Below, one piece after another: positions 11,819 through 21,426 of a DNA stretch of 64,000 nucleotides. How positions within the stretch are numbered: position 1 is the stretch's first letter; every line of letters starts with the position of its first letter. Below the pieces are notes generated by a model that saw nothing but the letters and a program-made list of their open reading frames with translations, made no database searches and was not told the DNA's origin. Source of the DNA: Carya illinoinensis (lineage: Eukaryota; Streptophyta; Magnoliopsida; Fagales; Juglandaceae); contig NC_056752.1 of NCBI RefSeq assembly GCF_018687715.1, forward strand, positions 4,216,001-4,280,000, read 5' to 3'. Made by a program: the position numbers and the translations under genes.

Positions 11819-14800
11819 ATGTCTAAAGTAGTGGCCAATAGGATGAAGAAATTACTGCATGTAATTATCTCTCAAAATCAGAGTGCTTTCATACCGGGTA
11901 GATTGATAACTGATAACATCATGATAGCTTATGAATTACTGCACTCTATGAAAGCTAGAAAGAAGGGGAGATTGGGAACATATTAAGCTAGACATGTCAA
12001 AGGCATATGATCGAGTAGAATGGGAGTTCCTAAAGGATGTTATGGAGAAATTGGGGTTTTGCTCAAAATGGATTGAGCTTATCATGAGGTGTGTAAGAAC
12101 AGTCTCTTATTCAGTCATGGTGAATGGTCAGCCAGGGCCTATATTCTACCCATCAAGAGGTTTGAGACAAGGAGACCCTTTGTCTTCTTATCTCTTCCTG
12201 TTATGTGTTGAAGGCCTCTCATCCTTGCTTAATTTCTCAAGTGTGCATGGGGCGATAAAGGGTGTTAATGTGGCTAGAGGAGGATGTAGAATCAACCATC
12301 TACTATTTGCAGACGATTGTGTGTTATTTGGAAAGGCAACAGTAGAGGAGTGGAATAGAATTCAGACTATGCTGCATATTTATGAAAAAGCATCAGGCCA
12401 AGTTCTTAATAAAGAAAAATCAGCAGTTTCTTTAGTTCCAATACAAAAATGAGTGATCAAACCAATGTTTTGAATACCGTACTGGATGGCGTACCGGTCA
12501 AGGCATTGGAACGAAATATTTAGGTACCGGTACCGTTTCGTGCATCGTTTCGGGATAGTCAATATATAAATAAATTATATGTATAAATATATATAAATAA
12601 ATTATATTCTAAAATAATAGTTTATATATGAATAATTTATACATAAATACATATATATATATATAAATTATAAATAGTCTGGTATAAATTGGGGGTCAAA
12701 AAATAAACTTGTAGTTTGAAAAAATGAAAAAAAAAATAGAAGGCAGAAATACCGGCCGGTACCTAGGCCGGTACAGGCCGAAATATCGGCCGGTACGGCC
12801 GGTATTCAGACCGGTACGAAACAGGTACAATACCTGTACCGGACCGATGACCGGTATGGAATATTCCAGTCGTACCGGCCGGTACGGTACGGTATTTAAA
12901 ACTATGGATCAAACCCTTATAAGGAATGTAGGAGGAGCCGTGATAATAGGATCTTATGAGAAATATTTGGGATTGCCTGCAGTTGTAGGTAGATCTAAAT
13001 ACCTCACTTTTAGGAGCATAAAGGAGAGAGTTTGGAGGAAGGTGACAAACTGGGAAAACTCTTTTCTCTCTGCAGCAGGCAAATAGATTCTCATCAAGGC
13101 AGTGTTACAAGCTGTCCCAACCTACACCATGAGTGTTTTCTTGTTTCCAAAAAGGCTTAGTTCTGAACTTAACAGCCTTCTAGCCAAGTTCTAGTGGGGC
13201 AATCAGAAAAATGGGAAAGGGATGTATTGGGGGAGTTGGGACAGATTGGGGCAACAGAAAATAAAAGGAGGGATTGGTTTAGAAACATTGAATGCTTTAA
13301 CTTGGCATTGCTAGCCAAGCAAGGGTGGAGAATCCTTTCAAATCCCTCAAGCTTGGTGGCTCAGATCTACAAGGAGAAATATTTTAAAGACTCCTCCTTT
13401 TTAGAAGTCAAGTTGGGAAGTTGCCCTTCCTTCATATGGAAGAGTATATGGAAGGCATCCGAGATTGTCAAAGATGGAATGAGATGGAGAGTTGGGAATG
13501 GGGAGAGAATCAAGATATGGAAGGATAAGTGGCTCAATGTTCCAACCAGCTTTAAAGTTCAATCTCCAATAAAGGGGTTGCAAAAGGAAGCAAGAGTGAA
13601 AGAGCTTATCATGGAAGAAGAGAAGAGATGGAATGAAGAGCTGATTCGTGAAATATTTGTAGAGAATGAGGTGGAACAGATACTTAGTCTACCATTGAGC
13701 AAAATGGGGAGTGAAGATAGGATGGTTTGGGGTCCTTCAGAAAAGGGTCAATTTTCAGTGAGAAGTGCATACTTTCTGGAGATGGATAGGAGAAGAAGGA
13801 GCAAAGGGGAGGGCTCTGCTGAGTTCAATGTTGATCAGAGCTGGGGCAAAATATGGAAACTAGACATTCCAGAGAAGGTGAAGATCTTCCTATGGAGAGC
13901 AGGAAACAACTTCCTAGCCACAAAAAGCAATCTCAAAACCAAAAAAATAGTGGAAAGTGAGTGGTGCCCAGTTTGCAAGGTTCAGAAGGAATCGATTATG
14001 CATGTGTTGTGGCAGTGTGATGCATCTAATGATGTGTGGTCAAAATCATGCTCAAAAGTGCAGAAGTGGAACACAGATGAATCAAGTCTAATAGAGCTGT
14101 TAGAAAAACTGTCACTGGCTCTAACTAAGGTGGAAATGGAAGAGGTAGCACTGACCATGAGAAGTATCTGGTTCAGAAGAAACCAGTTGGTGTTTGAAAA
14201 CAAGTTTATCTCTCCAAACCAGCTTAGAACAACAGCAAGTGAGCAGTTGAGACAATTTCAAATGGCTCGAACTGTGGTAGAACATAATAGTCACTGCAGG
14301 GAGAGCAGAAGACAACAGAGATGGATGAAACCAATAAGAGGTTGGGTTAAGGCAAATTGGGATGCTGGCTTTGATCAGAAACAGAAAAAGTGTGGTTTTG
14401 GGATAGCTATAAGGGATGAGATGGGGGAAGCTCTAACAATGTGTTGTGGTCAGAAATCAAATGTACCTAGTCCAGCTACTGCAGAAAGTTTGGCGTTGTG
14501 GAGAGCTATAGAACTATGTAAAGACTTTGGCTTCGACAGAGTCATTTTTGAAGGAGATGCACAGTTGATTGTAAAAGCAGTCAATGAGGAGAGCTCTAAT
14601 TTCCCTTTATATGGCAGTGTGATTCAAGATGCTAAAAAAATGCTCCAGCTATACCAAGGATGGAAGATTCAGTTTGTTCCTAGGGAAGCAAATGAAATAG
14701 CACATTGGCTAGCTAAGGAAGCAATACAATTAGATACTGAATTAGTTTGGATGGAAGAAGTTCCAAGCTGTATATCTGATTGTATAGAAAAGGAAAAACT

Positions 14801-14828
14801 ATGTAACAGAGAAGTTATCAATGAATGA
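11819..14828 (+). pseudogene. LINE ORF2 remnant: reverse transcriptase, zf-RVT, RNase H
   Basis: ORF2 of L1-type LINEs supplies endonuclease and reverse transcriptase for target-primed integration. Here the reading starts at [12 protein letters not shown] and shows [16 protein letters not shown], a frameshift near 11968, then KLDMSKAYDRVEWEF, GLRQGDPLSSYLFLL and the catalytic FADD box (LLFADDCVLFGK). A MULE-like element follows at 12464. The frame resumes after 12916 with KYLGLPAVVGRS; stops lie at about 13084 and 13191. From 13194 a 544-codon open frame covers the late thumb region (WRILSNPSSLVAQIYKEKYF), zf-RVT (CPVCKVQKESIMHVLWQC) and an RNase H domain (NWDAGFDQ, FEGDAQLIVKAV, EANEIAHWLAKEA) to the stop at 14828. 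The endonuclease is absent. Confidence 0.85.
12464..12906. mobile_element. 443-bp MULE-like non-autonomous element inside the LINE
   Basis: The element is flanked by an exact 9-bp direct repeat GATCAAACC (12455-12463 and 12907-12915), the size made by Mutator-like transposases. Its ends are imperfect inverted repeats: left AATGTTTTGAATACCGTAC, right (reversed) CATAGTTTTAAATACCGTAC. Inside are AT-rich sequence and a dense block of GGCCGGTAC/GTACCGGCC palindromes (about 12750-12890). It has no coding capacity; the open frame at 12724-13086 is a by-product. Assignment to MULE rests on the 9-bp duplication and inverted ends; the exact family is unknown to me. Confidence 0.8.
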
Positions 14829-14858
14829 TTACAAAGTTTCTTTGATTAAAAAAAAAAA

Positions 14859-15262
14859 TGTTGAAGATGTTGCAATGATGAGTTTCCCAAGCTGGAGCTA
14901 GTTTTCCGTCTGTAAATAGAAGGATAACGTATAGATATGAGTTAAAGTCATAACTAGAAAACTAGCACCTCAATAGCCATAAATCTCATATCAATCCTTT
15001 AATCCAACGGCACAAATTAAAAAATAGGATCGTTAGAAAAATACTTTTTTTATGTATCAACAATTATTCCACCTACTTCATAAAGAAAGGCAGTATGACT
15101 AGAAAGGCGGAGTCAAGAGGAGCCCCCATAAGAGAGAGACTATGCATTGGACATTAATTGTTCCATCTATTTCATAAAGAGAGACAATTTTAGAAGAAAG
15201 GCGGAGTCAAGAGGCCCATCTAAAAAGAAAGAAAAAGATGTAGGAAACTAAGGAGTCCATAA
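14859..15262. other. Intergenic, with a degenerate direct duplication
   Basis: No gene seen. Two related stretches (about 15066-15125 and 15160-15217) share TTCCAYCTAYTTCATAAAGA and AAAGGCGGAGTCAAGAGG, roughly 95 bp apart. Confidence 0.6.
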
Positions 15263-15819
15263 GAGCATCCTTAATGGATTAGTCAAATTTAAAATATATT
15301 TTTGATGAATGTAAGATAATTTAACTTTTGACTATTTCATTCATATAAGTTTTTACAGTAAAATAGCTATTTTTCATTATATAATAATAAAATAATATAA
15401 GATAAATTTAGTTTTAACTATTCACATTAAATTTTTACGTTGAATTATCCATTTATTAATTATATAGTAATGAATAATTAATAATTAAATATATATATAT
15501 AATTTTTTTAATTATTAATTTATTTTATTTTATCATATTAGTAAAACCTACACTAATGTTGTAGCTCCACATTGGAGAAGAACTTTCTAGTTTATTGAGA
15601 GGGAAGTGGCAATTGTGAGAGAGAAAGAGAGAGAAAAAAATGATAAAATATAGATTTGATGTATCTACGGCCACCTTCAAATTTGGAAATAGTTTTGGAA
15701 GTCATTGTAACTAAATTCAAATTATTTGAAATATAGCTAATCCAATGTAGGCTGAATTTTATCCCAATAGCTCTCAACATCTATTTTGTTGGCATTTGAC
15801 TAATCCATTAATACTGCTC
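15263..15819. mobile_element. PIF/Harbinger-like MITE
   Basis: Terminal inverted repeats begin GAGCATCCTTAATGGATTAG at 15263 and, reversed at 15819, GAGCAGTATTAATGGATTAG, extending through GTCAAAT on both sides. The copy is bordered by TAA (15260-15262 and 15820-15822), the 3-bp target duplication of this superfamily. The interior is very AT-rich and non-coding. A second relative lies at 28430-28971. Confidence 0.8.
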
Positions 15820-15822
15820 TAA

Positions 15823-16329
15823 GACAGTACAGAAATGGTTAAAATTAGGAGTGTTCATCCAGATCCGGATCCGTATATTTGGATTTCAAAAACCGAGTGG
15901 TTATCCACCCCAGATATCCGGATTGTTTGCTTCTTTTTTTTTAATAAAAATTGGATCCGGGTTATAACCGGATTTGTAATATTTTATTTTTTAAAAAAAT
16001 TTATAACTTTAAAAAATATTATAGCACATTTAAAAAAAAAAAAAAAGTCTGATATCATGTTCAATTTACTTATATTTTTAAAAAATAATAATAATTTAAA
16101 CACTTTTAAAAAGTTTTTTTAAAAATAAATTGAAGAACAAAATTAAGAAGAAAAATGCAAAATAAATAATATTGTTGTTACATCACAATGCAAAAAATAA
16201 ATTTACAAAGAAAAAAATAAATAATAATACATTACAACTAATTAAACTAATACAATGTCATTATTTTTAACAGATAATAAAATAAAATAAAATAAAAAAC
16301 AATTTCATAGGAACTCTCTTAGAGACTTG
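15823..16329. other. AT-rich intergenic segment with GGATCCGGAT-rich repeat
   Basis: About 15840-15990 holds GATCCGGATCCG, ATATCCGGAT and related pieces of a degenerate CCGGAT-rich repeat. The rest is extremely A/T-rich, with A-runs at about 16030-16046. No gene recognised. Confidence 0.5.
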
Positions 16330-16379
16330 ACATTTTTCGACTATGGCCAATCCAGCATAGCTTGTATTTTTTAGGAATC

Positions 16380-17712
16380 TGCCCTTACTCTTCAGCTATG
16401 ATGATATTCCCCAAATAGTCCACTTCTGGAACTCCAAATTTACACTTTGAGAACTTAGCAAGCAAGTTGTGCACCTGCAAAGTCTCTAGCACTTTTCTAA
16501 TGTGCAACAAATGAGTAGACCAACAACCACTATAAATTAGTATATCATAAAAATAAAAAAATAAAAATAAAAAACCAATACAAATTTCCTTAGAAATGGT
16601 CGGAAGATTTCATTCATGAGTCCTTGGAAAGTTGATGGGGGCATTTGTTAAGCCAAAAGGCATTACAAGGAACTCGTAATTCCTTTCATGGGTTCGGAAT
16701 GCAGTCTTGGGATGTCTTCTTCCACCACTCGTATTTGATGATAGATAGACCTTAAGTCTAGCTTTGAGAAAACCACTGCCTCATTCAATTCATCCAGTAA
16801 TTCATCGATCACTGGTATTGAAAATTTATCCTTCATCGTTTCCTTATTTAAGGATCGGTAATCAACACACAAATGCCATCCTCCATCTGCCTTTCGAACC
16901 AGTAACACGGGAGATGAGAAGGGGTTGAAGCTGGGCCTAATAACCCCTGTTTGTAGCATTTGTTTCACCAGTTTCTCAATCTCATTTTTTTGGTAATGTG
17001 GGTATCGGTAGGGTCGAGTAGATAGGCTGGATTCCTTCTTTAAGGATTATTCTATGATCCTTGAAACGGGTTAGGGGAAGGCCCTGTGGGATACCAAAGA
17101 TTTTTTTGAACTGGGTTAGGAGGGCTTTAATGTCAGGGTGGGTTCTTTGGAATTCAAATTTGAGGTTTACAATCGTTCCTTGGGCTTCCTGCAACTGTAA
17201 CCAAAACCCTTGGCCACGGTTTATAGAGTGGAGTAGAGACTTGCTACTGCCCTCTATAGTTGACTCACTAGGCTTTAATCCTCTTAGGACTTCTTTTCCA
17301 TCTTTTCCTCCAAACTCCATTGTAAGTTTTGCAAAATCTCATAAAATGGGACCAAGAGTTTGCAACCAATCTACTCCTAGAACCAAATCACAACCACCCA
17401 ATTTAAGTAGATAAAAAGAGGTAGTAATATGTGTACCTTGCAGTTTGAGGGGCACTTCCCTGCATTGGCCTTCCCCTTGGATCACATCTCCATTTCAATC
17501 TTCACCAAAATGGGCTGTGTGTCCCCCACTGGCAGTTTGGTTTTCTTGGACACCCAAGGATCCATAAAATTATTTGTGCTACCTGAATCAATCAAAACCA
17601 CCACCTGTTCTCCACACAAACTGTCCAAGAGTCTCATTGTTTGAGCGTTAGGGGTCCCACTCATAGCACTCAATGAAATTCCTGCTTTAGCTTGCTCCAC
17701 TAAAGGCTCCAA
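16380..17712 (-). pseudogene. Gypsy pol remnant: protease and reverse transcriptase
   Basis: The protease shows VVVLIDSGSTNNFMD (17610-17566), with the DSG active-site triad. After stops and shifts, the pre-RT linker reads LLTQFKKIFGIPQGLP (about 17127-17080). The reverse transcriptase shows GVIRPSFNPFSSPVLLVRKA, CVDYRSLNKETMKD and [16 protein letters not shown], then a one-base shift near 16700 before [13 protein letters not shown]. Past a damaged spot near 16560, DILIYS and a KCKFGVPEVDYLG stretch end at about 16385. The catalytic YxDD box is reduced to the D of DILIYS. The protein is non-functional. Confidence 0.8.
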
Positions 17713-17859
17713 CTCCTAGTCATTGTCCTCATTTTCTGTAGCTTCAGTCTGTCCAGCTTCTAGTGGTTCTTCAAGGGTTTGCAACAGGTAAACCTTTGGT
17801 GCTTTACTCTAGTCCGTGGGGTTCCACTTCTCCTCAAATGGTAGCATAGTACCTTGCGG

Positions 17860-18702
17860 CGCTTTTCGTCCATTGATGTCAAGAATAACTTTCTGTTAGG
17901 AGTCACATATCTCCCCCCCTTAATATTGCTTCTTCCTTCACTATACTGGCTAGTGGAGTTAGGATTTGTTCCCCAAGATGAAGTTGGCTTATTTGAATGA
18001 GGTCTAGTGTATGGCCTCTTGGAAGTTAGGAGGTATTACTCTTGTACTTTTGCTAGCCCAAAAGCTGCTCCCAAGTTAATAGGATTTAACATCTTAATAG
18101 GCAAGCATATTTCATCTTTCAATCCGCTCAAGAAAACACTTAATTTATGAGGATCTGAAAGACCCCTTGAGTGATTGGACAAAGATTCAAACTCAGCTTT
18201 TTAAGCTGAAACAATGGTTGTTTGTTTTAAATGAGTAAGATCTTTTATTGGGTCATCGTAAGCTATTGGACCAAAGCGCAGTAGCAAAGCTCTTAAAAAT
18301 GTCTCCCAGCTAGTAAGCTGTCCAAATTCATAAGCATCTTGGCACTAGACCAAGGCTTCCCCCTCCATATGGTAAGAGGCTATTAATAACCTCTGGGTTT
18401 GGGTTTGTTTGGTGGATTTCAAAATACTGGTTTGCTTTGAAAGTCCATCCAGTTGGGTTATCCCCATTGAAATGAGGGAAATCCAGCCTAACGATTCTGT
18501 TAAAACCCCTCCAATGTGGCTCCCCACCTTCATATCCTAGTGGTACATCTCTATTCATGTTGTTGTTTTAATTAGCCATGAAGGTTCTCACCATATCAGT
18601 AAGTTGGTCTAACCTTTTTCATTCACTATTTTGCTGCTTTCTTCCAGGGAGTCCACCTGCCATTGGAGTGTATCCTGCTGTTGCCTAGAACATGTGCCCT
18701 CA
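17860..18702 (-). pseudogene. Gypsy gag remnant
   Basis: Gag packages the retrotransposon RNA. The reading opens at about 18702 with MAEGTCSRQQQDTLQWQV and a LEESSK stretch; after a frameshift it continues with FNRIVRLDFPHFNGDNPTGW and YFEIHQTNP (18500-18390), then another frame with ALVWCQDAYEFGQLTSWETF. These resemble the Retrotrans_gag domain. A TAA stop near 18202 and further shifts break it. The cysteine knuckle is not clear: only LCYH-like residues remain near 17860. Confidence 0.72.
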
Positions 18703-18717
18703 GCCATCAGGATGGGT

Positions 18718-19250
18718 GGCTCTAGAAACCAAATGTTAGCTACTAGAATGCAGAGTAGCTTACAGTTGTATATGAGTGTTTGAGATTGTGGAAATGGATG
18801 TAATAAAATGTAATGAGAAGGGAAAACTATCATACATTCACTGAAATAGCAAGGGTTCTTCGAGGGACCCGACCTCTAGATAGTTCCAAATATAAGATAA
18901 TAAAAGCATGCCTTCATGTTCTCCACTCCCTTCCATTTATCCCACTACCTCTGATAGTAGAGTAACAACTTTCGCAGGAGCAAGGATGGACTCAAACAAC
19001 AAATAACCAACGCGGCATTTCATTCCCATGAAACACAGCATTTTATTCCTATGAAACGCAGCGTTTTACATAATAAGGACTCAACAGTCTTTAAATTAAA
19101 CTGCAAGGACAGAATAGTAAATTACACAATAAATTAAAGATAAGGCTGCAACGCAGCGTCTCGAAGCCCCTCTTCTGCGCACTGTTTTGAGCTTCTTTAA
19201 TTTGGTTTCCTTCACTTCGTGCCCACTCTGTAGATCTCAATTGCTTCCTT
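18718..19250 (-). repeat. Gypsy primer-binding site and candidate 5' LTR
   Basis: On the minus strand a TGGTTTCTAGAGCC sequence (18731-18718) resembles the initiator-tRNA-Met primer site TGGTATCAGAGC with several mismatches. Two bases beyond it, on the + strand, TGTTAGCTACTAG begins at 18734, a plausible LTR edge. The outer LTR boundary cannot be placed without a second copy; 19250 is an upper guess set by the start of the malectin-like reading frame. Confidence 0.5.
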
Positions 19251-19254
19251 TCTC

Positions 19255-20511
19255 TTAGGGCTTAACAGTTTCATTACTGGGAACATCAACAAAATTAGAC
19301 TCCCTCATAAACTCCAAAATCTCCACCCCATTTAGATAGGCAGATTTAGTTTTAGAATCCTGCCTAGGCCCTACACTAATATCCATGGATCCCGAGTCAT
19401 CTGATTCAACCACCAAATCGTAGTAAAGTGGAGCAGCCAACAGATCACTAATGTTATTTGTAGAGATCATGTGAGTGAAATTACCATAAAAATAGAGATT
19501 AAAGAAGACATCACCAGCATTTTCACTGATAATATCACAAAAGTGCAGCCGAACCAGATGCGTGGCGCTCCTACTCACGTCAAAACGCCATGTTATTTTC
19601 GAAAAATTTGATGACCCTTTGCTGCTATCTAAGTTCAATTCTCGACATGTCTTGTAGACAAGATCCGATGCAGAATAATTATTTGCTCCATTAACATCAT
19701 AGTGAAGCGTACCTTCATAAGGAACACAGGTTTTCCCAGATTCTCCTGGGAGTAGATATTTATCATCCGGTATCCAATTCCTCCAGAGTGAGTCGTTATT
19801 CTGTGGACCTCCAACATCGACCCTGTGGATTGTAAGTAAAACCTGAGATCGTACACCATAGTATCTAACATTGCTCAGGCCACTGGGAGTAATTAGATCA
19901 AAGTCATCCTCGACGAACTCTTTATCCGGAACAAGAAAGACTTCGATGGCGCTTACAAAAGCAAAAGATTCTCTCCGAGGAGTAAAGTGGATGCTGAATT
20001 TGGTTGCATTGATAGTGAGTAAGTATTCTTTAATCAGAGGTGAGTTGCTATTGTCTTGAATTCGAAAGTTTGACAACAGCGAGAAATTAAAGGCTGAAAC
20101 ATCGAAGTGGGCATCGGCCAGATTAATCCTCCCGGAGGAAAAAGGAAAGAAGTGGACACGAACATAATAAATGCCAAAATCAGTGATATCAAAATCAAAT
20201 GAAGATTGGTTTTTGAAAATTCTGGCAGTTTGATAAAGAGACGTATCTGTTGATGAGTTGGTGGTGACAATACTGATTGCAGAACTTGGTCCAACAGAGA
20301 AGGAGCCAAAATTCAGGTCACCCACGAACTCCCGACCACTCAATGATATGTTGGATATGGATCCACAATTGATAAAGTACTTGGTGGGAAGAGTGGAAGC
20401 TGATGAGAGAAGTAGAAAAGAAGGAAATTGGAGATTCAGGAGAGGGAAGAGAACCATGAAAAAATGAAGATTTTCCATGGAAAAGAGGTAGGAATTGCTA
20501 CCCTTTTTCAT
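19255..20511 (-). CDS. Malectin-like ectodomain protein (CrRLK1L-like), lacking transmembrane and kinase parts
   Basis: A 418-codon frame without introns. The N-terminus is hydrophobic (LHFFMVLFPLLNLQFPSFLL), a likely secretion signal; the second methionine, 12 codons in, gives a more typical signal peptide than the first. Next come an INCGS start of the mature domain, N-glycosylation sites, and two malectin-like halves (about residues 45-200 and 235-400) with TCVPYEGTLHYDV and THLVRLHFCDI; NGVEILEF is the usual end of the ectodomain. In CrRLK1L receptors a membrane helix and a Ser/Thr kinase follow; here the frame stops at NETVKP and a gypsy LTR-like region lies downstream. It is either a secreted ectodomain protein or a receptor gene truncated by the retrotransposon. 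Relatives lie at 41 kb and 51-54 kb on the same strand. Confidence 0.75.
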   Translation of the reverse strand: MKKGSNSYLFSMENLHFFMVLFPLLNLQFPSFLLLSSASTLPTKYFINCGSISNISLSGREFVGDLNFGSFSVGPSSAISIVTTNSSTDTSLYQTARIFKNQSSFDFDITDFGIYYVRVHFFPFSSGRINLADAHFDVSAFNFSLLSNFRIQDNSNSPLIKEYLLTINATKFSIHFTPRRESFAFVSAIEVFLVPDKEFVEDDFDLITPSGLSNVRYYGVRSQVLLTIHRVDVGGPQNNDSLWRNWIPDDKYLLPGESGKTCVPYEGTLHYDVNGANNYSASDLVYKTCRELNLDSSKGSSNFSKITWRFDVSRSATHLVRLHFCDIISENAGDVFFNLYFYGNFTHMISTNNISDLLAAPLYYDLVVESDDSGSMDISVGPRQDSKTKSAYLNGVEILEFMRESNFVDVPSNETVKP

Positions 20512-20728
20512 TTGATCCTCTTTTGATAGGTCCCAAACTCAGATAATACGAGAATAAGTGAATTGGTTTCTCTTTGGGTGAGAAAGTACCGCAAGTTTTG
20601 AATAACAAATGATTTCTTGATCTTCATTGACAACTGTAGGCTGCGTAAATAAGCAAAACCTCATATAACGTAAACCGAAACAAAAGGAAATGAGAAACCA
20701 ACAACTGGACGCAAACACACGGTACAAC

Positions 20729-20845
20729 CATACATGCAAAACAGAACATAACTGCATGAAATAAAAGTGACGTAAATAACGCAAAACAATACATGCAAAA
20801 CAGAACATAACTGCATGAAATAAAAGCGACGTAAATAACGCAACA
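20729..20845. repeat. Two-copy 59-bp tandem repeat
   Basis: Units at about 20729-20786 and 20787-20845 share TACATGCAAAACAGAACATA and the following CTGCATGAAATAAAAG, with about one substitution inside. It lies upstream of the malectin-like gene start and may fall within its promoter. Confidence 0.8.
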
Positions 20846-21080
20846 ATAACGCAACTACTGAAGATACATTTGCAACTGAAGACCCATTCGCACGTAAAAC
20901 TCTCGACTGGAACGCGACCCAGTCCTGCCCTCCACTTTCCACGTGCTTAAATGGTTCCGTCTACTGCCTGCTACGCTGCATGCAACGATCTTTCACGTAC
21001 AGGCTCATCCCAAATATTTGGGATTCGGCTTATGGCCCCTCCCGGATCGTCGTGGCTTATCGAAGTGAACATTAGCTGCA
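20846..21080. other. Short spacer before the copia insertion
   Basis: No gene recognised. The copia element was inserted at the TAGGA at 21081-21085. Confidence 0.5.
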
Positions 21081-21085
21081 TAGGA

Positions 21086-21410
21086 TATTAAATCAAGCAA
21101 TACAGTGATCACAGTAGCACACCGTGCCAGCTACCTCATCACAGCAAGATTCCACGAGTCATCCAAATAATCAGCCAATCATAAGATGTCTCTAGAAATA
21201 AAAATATTAGCATTCCGTTAGCATCTTCTGCAAAGTTTGTTAGAAAGATTCTTTATTTTTTCTCTGTTTCATTCTTTTACACTACTGTACTTATTATATA
21301 TAGAGCTAGTCATCATACTATACGCAGTAAATTTTTCATCAATATACAGAAAATTCCTTAAGCATCTTTTATCTTTCTGCTTTTCTACTTTATCAATTCC
21401 ACAACCAACA
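21086..21410 (+). repeat. Copia 5' LTR (325 bp)
   Basis: It begins TATTAAATCAAG and ends CCACAACCAACA, so its termini are TA...CA instead of TG...CA; the boundary is fixed by the TAGGA target duplication and by the primer site that follows. A TATATATAGAG stretch near 21294 could be the promoter box. Confidence 0.9.
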
Positions 21411-21423
21411 TGGTACCAGAGCC
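21411..21423 (+). other. Copia primer-binding site
   Basis: TGGTACCAGAGCC directly abuts the 5' LTR and is complementary, with one mismatch in the usual TGGTATCAGAGC core, to the 3' end of initiator methionine tRNA, the common primer of plant copia elements. Confidence 0.88.
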
Positions 21424-21426
21424 ATA

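Larger units (their letters stand above)
11679..14858 (+). mobile_element. L1-type LINE with 5' inversion, interrupted by a MULE-like element
   Basis: The 3' part (about 11819 onward) encodes LINE reverse transcriptase, zf-RVT and RNase H regions on the + strand and ends in an A-run at 14848-14858. The 5' part (11679 to about 11818) encodes, on the minus strand, a LINE stretch that normally lies upstream of the reverse transcriptase. Opposite orientation with the more downstream codons at the outer edge is the classic product of twin priming. The left boundary abuts the CACTA terminus at 11678, so the CACTA element probably jumped into the LINE, which may continue beyond the window. A 443-bp element (12464-12906) interrupts it. 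Confidence 0.82.
16330..19250 (-). mobile_element. Ty3/gypsy LTR retrotransposon, decayed and truncated
   Basis: On the minus strand, gag (about 18700-17860), an aspartic protease region (about 17712-17482) and reverse transcriptase (about 17130-16380) follow in the order typical of gypsy pol. Upstream of gag a degenerate tRNA-Met primer site and a candidate 5' LTR are present. The element stops shortly after the reverse transcriptase: RNase H, integrase and 3' LTR were not found at the low-coordinate end. Every domain is interrupted by stops or frameshifts, so it is an old relic. Confidence 0.8.

Noticed and set aside
12724..13086. 120-codon open frame rich in R, Y, G and P
   Set aside because: It reads through the GGCCGGTAC palindromes of the MULE-like element and into LINE codons; the repetitive composition is an artefact.
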